Shown here: one piece after another, positions 14,938-22,360 of the stretch
How the letters are laid out: each line of letters starts with the position of its first letter
How positions within the stretch are numbered: the first letter of the stretch is position 1
Source of the DNA: UBA12481 sp012523435
GTDB taxonomy: Bacteria; Bacteroidota; Bacteroidia; Bacteroidales; UBA12481
Reading direction: 5' to 3'
Assembly: GCA_028686135.1 (NCBI GenBank)
Contig: JAQUCP010000008.1
Span: 36,612-100,611 of the forward strand
Length of the DNA stretch: 64,000 nt
Notes under the pieces: model-generated
What the model was told of the DNA's origin: nothing
The model's input: the letters and a program-made list of their open reading frames with translations, nothing else
The model's database searches: none
Position numbers and translations under genes: made by a program

Positions 14938-17703
14938 CTAGAGGTTAGTGGTTGGTGTAAACGGTGCGTCAAAGATATAAGTTCCTGATCCAGTTTCATA
15001 AACCGCATATCCTTTTTCCAATCCCAGATATCGAACGCCAGTTACGGAGGCAATTGGCAAGCCCGATTCTGTCACTTGTGCTGGTTCATTGGTTTGGAGG
15101 TAAATTCGGGCGGTGGTGTTTGTCGGGATGGTGACGGAAAGAATTAGTCGCCCGTTCTCAATCCGCCAGTCCGACTCAATCTTCCCGTACATAGATTGAT
15201 GTTCGGCTCTGGCGTGGGTAATTCCACCACCCATAACCGGGCGAATGATGATCCGTTTATACCCGGGCACTGACTCATCGGCCTGGAGGCCGGCAACCTG
15301 ACTATAGATCCAGCTTCCGATGGCTCCATAGGCATAATGATTGAAAGAGTTCATCCCCGGATCCTGGAAGGTCCCGTCCGGCTTGATTCCATCCCACCGT
15401 TCCCATATGGTGGTTGCACCTTGGGTTACGGGATAGAGCCATGAGGGATAATCAGTTCTCATTAAAAGCATATATGCCAAATCGTTATATCCAAGTTTCG
15501 AAAGTAATGGATTAATCAATGACGTTCCCAGAAAGCCGGAAGTAAGGTGCCCGAAGCGGCGCACATCGGCAGCAAAACGGCTGGCGATATCCTGACGCTT
15601 GGATTCGGGTACGAGATCAAATGTAAGGGCCAGAGCATAAGCCGTCTGTGTATTGGATGCAAGCCGGCCGTTGGGAGTAACAAATTCCTCATTAAAGGCA
15701 TCACGAATCTTAAAGAAAAGATTTCGATAATTAGCAGCATCTATCCTGTTATCAAGTATTTCTGCAATTTCAGAAAGCAGTTTTGTGGAATAGGCGAAAT
15801 AGGCTGTTGCAATAAGATCCTTATCGGTGGTAGCTCCAGGATAATCTGAGGCAGTGGAGGCAAACGCCAGCCAGTCGCCAAAATGACCGCCGGTAGTCCA
15901 GAGACCGCTTTCACCGGCCTGTTCACGCATATACTCAACCCAGGCTTTCATCGAGGGGTATTGGGTTTGGAGGATTCGCTTGTCTCCATACTCGCGGTAT
16001 AAGGTCCAGGGTACGATGATGGCGGCGTCGGCCCAGCCGGTGGAGCCGGCAGCTTTGAGTACATCGGGAACAACATGGGGAACACGGCCATCGGCAAACT
16101 GATCGAAAGCCAGGTCTTTAAGCCATTTGGTGAAGAATGTTGCTGCATTGTAATTGAAGCAGGCGGTGGGCGCAAATACCTGAGCATCACCAGTCCAGCC
16201 CATACGCTCATCCCGCTGGGGACAGTCGGTGGGCACATCAAGAAAATTACCCCGGAGGCCCCATTGAATGTTGTGCTGTAATTGATTGAGCAGCGTATCG
16301 GAACAGGAAAAGTTCCCGGCTGGTTCCATGTCGGAGTGGATCACAATCCCCGTAATATGCTCCTTTTTTAGCTCCCCCGGATAGCCAGATACTACCACAT
16401 AACGGAATCCCTGAAAGGTGAAGTGGGGCTCATAAACCTCCTTACCATGGCCATGGAGGATGTATTCCACCTGCTGCTTGGCAGTGCGGAGATTTTCATA
16501 ATAGGGATTTCCCTCGCGATCAAGTACTTCAACATGCTTTAACGTCACCCGCGTGCCGGCTTTTCCCGATACTTTCAGGCGAACCCAGCCAACCATGTTT
16601 TGGCCGATATCCACTACCGTATCACCGTTTGGAGCAGTAAAGATACGCTCTGGACGGAGCTCGGTGACCGCCCGAACAGGCGGAGCCGTCTGCGCTGCCA
16701 GGATCTCCTTGGGATGTTCAACCACTTTAACAGATTCCCAGGAACTATCTTTGAATTTTGGCGAACTCCACCCTGGAATCTCCTGACGGGCATCATACGT
16801 TTCGCCGTGATAGATTTCGGAGAGCAGAAGTGGTCCGGAGCCCGACTTCCAGGAGCGGTCAGTGATAATCAGGTCTGATCGCCCGTTTTGGTATTCAATC
16901 TTCAGCTGGGCGATGAGCCCCAGTGTCGGACCGTAATAGTTGGTGGTATTGTCCCAGCTAAACGGGCCGCGATACCAACCGTTACCCAGCAAAACACCAA
17001 TCGCGTTCTGCCCGTTCCGGAGCAATTCGGTTACATCATAAGTCTGATACTGAAGGTGCTTATTGTAGCTTGTCCAACCTGGCGTAAAAAGCCATTCGTT
17101 CGGCTTCATGCCGTTGATTTCCACCTCATAAAGCCCGTGAGCGGAAATATAAAGCCGGGCACTTTTGATCCGCCGTTTAACCCGGAAATCCTTCCTGAGA
17201 TAGGGGTTCGGCTGAACTTCGCCAACCTCTTTCGGATCTGCTGGTTCAATCCAAGATGCTTTCCAATCAGAGGCCTGAAGTAAACCCATCTCCCAAAAGG
17301 CCGGCTTCGACCAGTCGGTGATCCGCTCATGATTATCCCACACCCGAACACACCAATAGAGCCGTTCGCCCGACTTGAGCGGCCGACCTTCATATTCAAC
17401 CTGATTGCTTTGATCAGACATGACTTTGCCCGAAGTCCAAACCAGATCCCTTTCGTTCTTCAGATTCTCGGGTGAGGTGGCTACCATGATATCATAAGCG
17501 ATCTGGTTGATATTACGAACATTAGCCTGGATTTCCCAGCTAAGGCGGGGCTTCTCAACATCAATACCGATGGGATTGATGGCGTATTCAGTACGCAAAT
17601 TGGTTGCCTCAATAAAGGCTTTTTGTTTTTGTTGAGCCTGGGTTACCTGTAAGCATAATAGTCCGAGGAGTAGTGCCCAAACAGTTTTATTTTTTATAGT
17701 CAT
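14938..17703 (-). CDS. Secreted alpha-L-rhamnosidase, GH78
   Basis: The ATG at 17703 is chosen because it begins a signal peptide (MTIKNKTVWALLLGLLCLQV, cleaved after TQAQ); the open frame upstream has no such feature. The protein of about 921 residues has the GH78 layout: an N-terminal Fn3-like and sandwich domain (LRTEYAINPIGIDVEKPRLS), the SARLYISAHGLYEVEINGMK and YDVTELLRNGQNAIGV carbohydrate-binding region, then the alpha/alpha barrel with DVPTDCPQRDERMGWTGDAQ (about residue 490-510) holding the catalytic acid region, and a C-terminal sandwich. It hydrolyses terminal alpha-L-rhamnose in the periplasm or outside. A promoter-like element lies at 17742-17771, so it can be expressed apart from the upstream GH38 and symporter genes. 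Confidence 0.95.
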   Translation of the reverse strand: MTIKNKTVWALLLGLLCLQVTQAQQKQKAFIEATNLRTEYAINPIGIDVEKPRLSWEIQANVRNINQIAYDIMVATSPENLKNERDLVWTSGKVMSDQSNQVEYEGRPLKSGERLYWCVRVWDNHERITDWSKPAFWEMGLLQASDWKASWIEPADPKEVGEVQPNPYLRKDFRVKRRIKSARLYISAHGLYEVEINGMKPNEWLFTPGWTSYNKHLQYQTYDVTELLRNGQNAIGVLLGNGWYRGPFSWDNTTNYYGPTLGLIAQLKIEYQNGRSDLIITDRSWKSGSGPLLLSEIYHGETYDARQEIPGWSSPKFKDSSWESVKVVEHPKEILAAQTAPPVRAVTELRPERIFTAPNGDTVVDIGQNMVGWVRLKVSGKAGTRVTLKHVEVLDREGNPYYENLRTAKQQVEYILHGHGKEVYEPHFTFQGFRYVVVSGYPGELKKEHITGIVIHSDMEPAGNFSCSDTLLNQLQHNIQWGLRGNFLDVPTDCPQRDERMGWTGDAQVFAPTACFNYNAATFFTKWLKDLAFDQFADGRVPHVVPDVLKAAGSTGWADAAIIVPWTLYREYGDKRILQTQYPSMKAWVEYMREQAGESGLWTTGGHFGDWLAFASTASDYPGATTDKDLIATAYFAYSTKLLSEIAEILDNRIDAANYRNLFFKIRDAFNEEFVTPNGRLASNTQTAYALALTFDLVPESKRQDIASRFAADVRRFGHLTSGFLGTSLINPLLSKLGYNDLAYMLLMRTDYPSWLYPVTQGATTIWERWDGIKPDGTFQDPGMNSFNHYAYGAIGSWIYSQVAGLQADESVPGYKRIIIRPVMGGGITHARAEHQSMYGKIESDWRIENGRLILSVTIPTNTTARIYLQTNEPAQVTESGLPIASVTGVRYLGLEKGYAVYETGSGTYIFDAPFTPTTNL

Positions 17704-17741
17704 CGATCGTATAAGGTTAATTTTCAATATATTTTCTTGGT

Positions 17742-17771
17742 GAAAGATAGGTGATTGTCTCATTCATCAAA
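17742..17771 (-). promoter_or_regulatory. Promoter-like element before GH78
   Basis: On the minus strand TTTG (17771-17768) is followed after 18 bases by TATCTTTC (17749-17742), near-consensus for Bacteroidota promoters. It lies 39 bases upstream of the GH78 start, between GH38 and GH78. Confidence 0.4.
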
Positions 17772-17783
17772 CATTTCCGGTGG

Positions 17784-19874
17784 TTAATAAGTGGCTCCAA
17801 CTGGCAGGTGTGGCCAAACGAGCGGTGGAGCTACTAACCAGCAGGCTACCAGTGCCGGGCTAACGGCCGAGTCACTCCAAATGGCTAGATGGATCTCATG
17901 CTCACCCTGATCCATGTAGCGTGGCTCCGGACCGGTCAGGAGCTGATCCCCCTGTTCGTGGCAATAGACGGCGCTCCGGAGGACTGACAGCCGAACTTCG
18001 CGGCCGTCAAAATCAAAACCGTGCAATCCATTGTGAGCTATCAGCAGCTCTTCCCCAGGATTATCACTTTTGATTTTAATCCATTGACCATGAGCATGTT
18101 CCTGCTTGTCGGCGGAAAATGTTTCTTCGCCTCCCGGGATTTCGGCAGTCAGGCTCGGATGCTCCATGTTTACCGGAATCGCGATTTTTAGCCGCATCCC
18201 ACTTTCGCTCCAGTTGATCCGGATCTTATATTCCTTCACAGGCCAATCGGGATACCTGATCTCCTGCATGATGATCCGGCTCTTACCATAGGTGAGTGCG
18301 CGTTCGCTGATGGATCTGATAGGTCCGTACTCAATCTGACGCTCGGATTGTGTGTCAGGCTGAAACCTGCCAACCACTTCCCGCCATGCCCCGGTTCCAG
18401 TGCCCCAAGAGTCGGCCTGATCAGACACGACCAAAAAGGCAATCCCGGGTTCACCGGAAAAGTTGGATAAAGCAACGGGTTTTGGATTGGATGGTGGAGC
18501 AGGCAACAGCTTTATTTCATAATGATGTACCCCGGCGGTTAATTCGCTGGCAAAGAAGCTGATCTTTCTTCTCCAGCGGTGGAATGGCAACCGAGCTTCT
18601 GGCTGCTCCTCTTGGCATGGGACCCTATTGCCTTGGCGATCAAATAGCTGAAGGACCCACTCGCCCTCCCAGAGGGGCCGGTAATCGCTCATGCATTCAA
18701 ACTCAACCGGGATGTGGTTCAACCCTGGGATCGACTGGAAAACGGTGACCGGAATGTGAGCTTGCAAAGATTTGACATTCTGATTGATCCGGTTGATCAA
18801 CTCCAGATTCAGTCGCCGGATGTTTTCAGCTGCACGTCCATATAGCTCCAGCGCATCTTGCTCGGCCGGAGCAATACAGGTGCCTGGCAAAATATCATGG
18901 AAATCGTTGAACAGGATATCGCGCCAAATATCGGACAACGTTTGTGATGCCAGATTCGGATTAGCATCTGCCGGAAGGTGTTGCACCAGGGATTCGCTTT
19001 GCAGGGCAGCAGCACTTGTTTCCAGAGCTTTACGTTTAATGCGCGACAGAGAGGTGTAACATCCGGTAAAGACTCGTTGCAGGCTTCCCTCTTTTATTGG
19101 CAGCGTGGGAATGAGGGGCCTGATTGCCTCCAGAAACCGGTCGGGCGTGCTGTGAACAAAGGTTACCCTGGATTCGGATGCCGAGAATTCCCTGATCTGG
19201 ATAAGATCCTGGCGTGTTGCACCACCCCCGTGATCGCCTAGCCCCCAGAAAAGGGCCACATCGCGACCCAGCCGGATCGCCAAATCGGTCGCCTCTTGCA
19301 TCCGTTGGGTGATGTTGTGCCGCTCGTTATGGTATAGACCGATTTCAATCCGGTATCCTGGGATTATTCTCCCATCTGTTCCTGTCCAGTTGTATAGGCT
19401 AGCCGGGAGATTAAGGTGTTCTTTTTCAGGTCGTTGATGGATATAAAGTTCATATCCGTGATCGAGGAGAATGCCTGGCAGAGTGCCCGGATGGCCGAAG
19501 GAATCGAAATTGTAGGCCACCTTTGGAGCTGATCCAAACTCATTGCGGAAGAACTCCCGGCCCATTTTGATATTTCGTAACAGGTTTTCGATTGGTGGTA
19601 AGTTCAGATCGGGTTGCAGAAACCAACCACCGGCTATGAACCAGCGTTCTTGCTCAACCAGTTGCTGGATTTTTCTGAACAAGCCGGGGTCGTACTCTTT
19701 AACCCACTGATATAAGATCGCTTCATTATGGTTGAAGATCAGCTCAGGAAACTCCTCAAGCAGTCGCACAGCAGTGCCAAAGGTCATGAGAGCTTCGGAG
19801 CATCCTTCGGTCCAACGCCACTGCCAGACTGGGTCGAGGTGTGCGTTACAGATCAGGTGGACATTAGGTTTCAT
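17784..19874 (-). CDS. Alpha-mannosidase, GH38
   Basis: The 696-residue protein shows the GH38 N-terminal catalytic domain: the zinc ligands in HLICNAHLDPVWQWRW (about residues 6-21), NHNEAILYQWV, the nucleophile Asp in YNFDSFGHPGTLPGIL (about 121-136) and the late zinc-site ALFWGLGDHGGG (about 207-218). The rest is the helical middle and the C-terminal beta domains (APALVACWLVAPPLVWP region at the end). It removes alpha-linked mannose by a retaining, zinc-dependent mechanism. No signal peptide is seen, so it probably acts in the cytoplasm on imported mannosides. Its ATG overlaps the last 11 bases of the symporter gene, which ties it to sugar uptake. It is shorter than many GH38 enzymes (800-1000), so the C-terminal domains are compact. 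Confidence 0.93.
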   Translation of the reverse strand: MKPNVHLICNAHLDPVWQWRWTEGCSEALMTFGTAVRLLEEFPELIFNHNEAILYQWVKEYDPGLFRKIQQLVEQERWFIAGGWFLQPDLNLPPIENLLRNIKMGREFFRNEFGSAPKVAYNFDSFGHPGTLPGILLDHGYELYIHQRPEKEHLNLPASLYNWTGTDGRIIPGYRIEIGLYHNERHNITQRMQEATDLAIRLGRDVALFWGLGDHGGGATRQDLIQIREFSASESRVTFVHSTPDRFLEAIRPLIPTLPIKEGSLQRVFTGCYTSLSRIKRKALETSAAALQSESLVQHLPADANPNLASQTLSDIWRDILFNDFHDILPGTCIAPAEQDALELYGRAAENIRRLNLELINRINQNVKSLQAHIPVTVFQSIPGLNHIPVEFECMSDYRPLWEGEWVLQLFDRQGNRVPCQEEQPEARLPFHRWRRKISFFASELTAGVHHYEIKLLPAPPSNPKPVALSNFSGEPGIAFLVVSDQADSWGTGTGAWREVVGRFQPDTQSERQIEYGPIRSISERALTYGKSRIIMQEIRYPDWPVKEYKIRINWSESGMRLKIAIPVNMEHPSLTAEIPGGEETFSADKQEHAHGQWIKIKSDNPGEELLIAHNGLHGFDFDGREVRLSVLRSAVYCHEQGDQLLTGPEPRYMDQGEHEIHLAIWSDSAVSPALVACWLVAPPLVWPHLPVGATY

Positions 19875-21624
19875 CGCGTGGGGGAAGATTTTTATACCAG
19901 GTGAAATAGAGCACGGTAGCCACGATAACCAATCCGGCCAGCGCCAGCCAGAATTGATTCCATTGTCTCAGTAAAAGATAAAACGGAAGCAAGGCGATCA
20001 GGAACTGGTACACTGGAGTGATCAGCCCGTTGATTCCATCCATCAGCGGCTCCCGGTCGTTGGCTTTCACCAATCCTCTGGCCACGGCATCCAGTCGGAC
20101 GGGTCGCCAGAACCCGAAAGGCCGGATCCTGCTGTAGAAATCCACCAGCACCTCGCGATCGGTGGGCTTTACCAGGAATCCGATGATAACCGATAGCACA
20201 AGACTTGCGAAAATATTGATACCCAACGAGTTGGTTGATGGCATAGAACCCAGTAACAGTTTCTGAAGGATAATGAAAAGGGCGGTGGCGATCATGCTAT
20301 AGACAAAGGCCTTAGCGCTATAACGCCACCAATGCCAGCGAAGGGTGGCTGGCACGAGGATCATGGTGACCACTACAAAAAGCATGGTTTCCCAGGCAGA
20401 GATGATATTGGTAAAAGCCAGACTGACAAAGAATCCAACCAGCAGGGCAATGATAGAGGCCAGCTGTCCGATGCGGATAGCTTTCTTTCCGCTGATATTT
20501 TTCATGAAGTAACGCTTGACAAAATCATTCGTAACCACATTGCTGGTCACGTTGATCATGGCATCAAGGGTTGACATAAGAGCTGCCAAAAGAATGGCTA
20601 AAAAGAGGCCACTGATACCTCTGGGAAGGTTGCTGATAACCAGTGGCAACATTCGTTCACCATCAAATCCAGTGGTGCTGCCGAGGAGTGTGAGGCCTAT
20701 CAGGAGGAATACAATGGCGATGATCCACCGCAAAACAAAGAGGGTAGTCCAGGTTCCAGCTGCCAGCGCGCTATCACGGGCCGAGCGGGTTGTCAGGAAA
20801 AACTGAAAATCCCACACATTTGGTCCTGCCAACACCCTGAAAATCATCCATGTAAATCCAATCACCATCACCGGACCAAACCAGTAGAAGTGTTGGTAAG
20901 CCTCTGGAGTGGATTCAAGATATCCGGGCCAGAGCTTCCAGGTGATAGCCAGAGAGTTCCATCCTTCCGGTTGGGAAGCTGCCAGACCAAGCCCGGTGTC
21001 TTGTGTGAATACAAAGATAACCAGGATGATAGCTCCAATTGTTATCAAAACAGTTTGGAAAATATCGGTAATAACGACACCATAGAATCCACCCAGGGTG
21101 ACATAGATCCCAACTACGGCGAAGACAATCAGGGTGGATTGCCACCGTTCGAGGGGGAAGAATTCGCTGGCAAACTTGCCTATGCCTACGGCCATGTACA
21201 TCAAGTTGAAAACCATGAGGATCAACAAAAAGATGGCTGAAGCCAGCCTGGCCATTTCAGCGTCACGATTTTTGCCAAAGCGTGTTTCGTTCCATTCGGC
21301 AAATGTCATGACCCCCGACCGGCGAATCCATTTGGCTTGGAATGCCATGTAGCCGGCCATCATAAACCATCCCCAGAAGATGTTGGTCATCCAAACGGTT
21401 TTTAGCCCGAGGTAAAACAGGGCTCCCACCAATGCCATGATCCCTGCGATATCGATATAACTCGAACAACCGGCGATTCCCAGTACCCACCAGGGCAGGT
21501 TTCGGCCAGCCAGGAAATAGCTGTCGAGCCCTGCCGAAGCCTTTTTGCGTATCAGGAAACCCATGATCGCTACTCCGATCAGGTATCCTAAGACAATGAG
21601 GAGATCAACCCAATGCAGACTCAT
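19864..21624 (-). CDS. Sodium:solute symporter (SSS) family sugar transporter
   Basis: The ATG at 21624 (MSLHWVDLLIVLGYLIGVAI) is preferred over the open upstream frame because it begins directly at the first membrane helix. The protein of about 586 residues has the SSS pattern: AGLDSYFLAGRNLPWWVLGIAGCSSYI, GGFYGVVITDIFQTVLITIG and ISGLFLAILLAALMSTLDAMINV, the last carrying the Na+-site serine/threonine residues. It would bring a sugar or sugar acid into the cell with sodium. It overlaps the GH38 alpha-mannosidase gene and shares strand with GH78, so mannosides or rhamnosides are likely cargo (inference). Divergent on the plus strand is the D-lyxose isomerase gene. Confidence 0.92.
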   Translation of the reverse strand: MSLHWVDLLIVLGYLIGVAIMGFLIRKKASAGLDSYFLAGRNLPWWVLGIAGCSSYIDIAGIMALVGALFYLGLKTVWMTNIFWGWFMMAGYMAFQAKWIRRSGVMTFAEWNETRFGKNRDAEMARLASAIFLLILMVFNLMYMAVGIGKFASEFFPLERWQSTLIVFAVVGIYVTLGGFYGVVITDIFQTVLITIGAIILVIFVFTQDTGLGLAASQPEGWNSLAITWKLWPGYLESTPEAYQHFYWFGPVMVIGFTWMIFRVLAGPNVWDFQFFLTTRSARDSALAAGTWTTLFVLRWIIAIVFLLIGLTLLGSTTGFDGERMLPLVISNLPRGISGLFLAILLAALMSTLDAMINVTSNVVTNDFVKRYFMKNISGKKAIRIGQLASIIALLVGFFVSLAFTNIISAWETMLFVVVTMILVPATLRWHWWRYSAKAFVYSMIATALFIILQKLLLGSMPSTNSLGINIFASLVLSVIIGFLVKPTDREVLVDFYSRIRPFGFWRPVRLDAVARGLVKANDREPLMDGINGLITPVYQFLIALLPFYLLLRQWNQFWLALAGLVIVATVLYFTWYKNLPPRDET

Positions 21625-21751
21625 AAGAATACTTTTAAATGCCGAAAATGGCAAAATATTCCAAGAGGGCTTTAACATTTTTTCACTTTTTCAGACCAGG
21701 ATATTCGTCTAGCTTTCTTAATTTTCAGATTTCCCTGAACCTAAAAGAAAA

Positions 21752-22282
21752 ATGAAGAAAGAGATGCTTACGCAGGCCAGAAGCCGAGCTGCCGAAATGC
21801 TGGCGAAAGCCGGAATTGTTATCACCGATCACGAGAAGCAAAATATGGAAATCGCTGATATGGGTCTGGATGACCTGGATCATATCGGATTGGAAGTTGT
21901 TGTTTATGAGAACAATGAACGCTATTGTGCCAAGGAGTTAGTGCTTTTTCCATGGCAGATTTGCCCTGAGCATCGCCATCCTACCGTATCGGAATCCAAT
22001 ATCGGTAAGCAGGAAACTTTCCGTTGCCGGTATGGCGAAGTCTATCTCTATGTTCCCGGCGAACCAGTTGCAAACCCTCGTGCTAGAGTGCCGGATCGCT
22101 ACCGCGAATGGATGACGGTGTGGCATGAGATCGTGATGAAGCCGGGCGACCAGTTCACTCTGCCACCCAACACGCGCCACTGGTTTCAGGCAGGCCCTGA
22201 TGGTGCGGTGGTTTCAGAGTTCTCATCCTGCAGTACCGATGAGAACGACCTGTTTACCGATCCGGGTATTGTGCGCGTTTAA
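21752..22282 (+). CDS. D-lyxose ketol-isomerase
   Basis: The 176-residue cupin protein matches D-lyxose isomerase, which interconverts D-lyxose and D-xylulose and, in characterised members, D-mannose and D-fructose. Visible marks are YCAKELVLFPWQICPEHRHP (metal His residues near 73-75), NIGKQETFRCRYGEVYLYV with the metal Glu, and the late PGDQFTLPPNTRHWFQAG with the last metal His. The metal in the family is Mn2+. The enzyme is cytoplasmic (no signal). It diverges from the SSS-GH38-GH78 run, an arrangement that suits conversion of mannose released by the mannosidase into fructose, though that link is inference. The start is preceded by a purine-rich stretch. Confidence 0.9.
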   Translation: MKKEMLTQARSRAAEMLAKAGIVITDHEKQNMEIADMGLDDLDHIGLEVVVYENNERYCAKELVLFPWQICPEHRHPTVSESNIGKQETFRCRYGEVYLYVPGEPVANPRARVPDRYREWMTVWHEIVMKPGDQFTLPPNTRHWFQAGPDGAVVSEFSSCSTDENDLFTDPGIVRV

Positions 22283-22293
22283 TGAAAATGAAA

Positions 22294-22325
22294 AGAACAT
22301 CAGAACATCAGAATATCAGAATATC
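22294..22325. repeat. Four tandem 8-bp repeats
   Basis: The unit AGAACATC occurs twice and AGAATATC twice in direct succession between the isomerase and the first M16 gene. It may be a slipped-strand tract that changes the leader length. No hairpin is evident. Confidence 0.7.
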
Positions 22326-22360
22326 AAATAGTTACAGAAAAATGTCAAATTAAAAGAGTC

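Noticed and set aside
22294..22325. Possible CRISPR array
   Set aside because: The 8-bp units are contiguous with no spacers and no cas genes are near.
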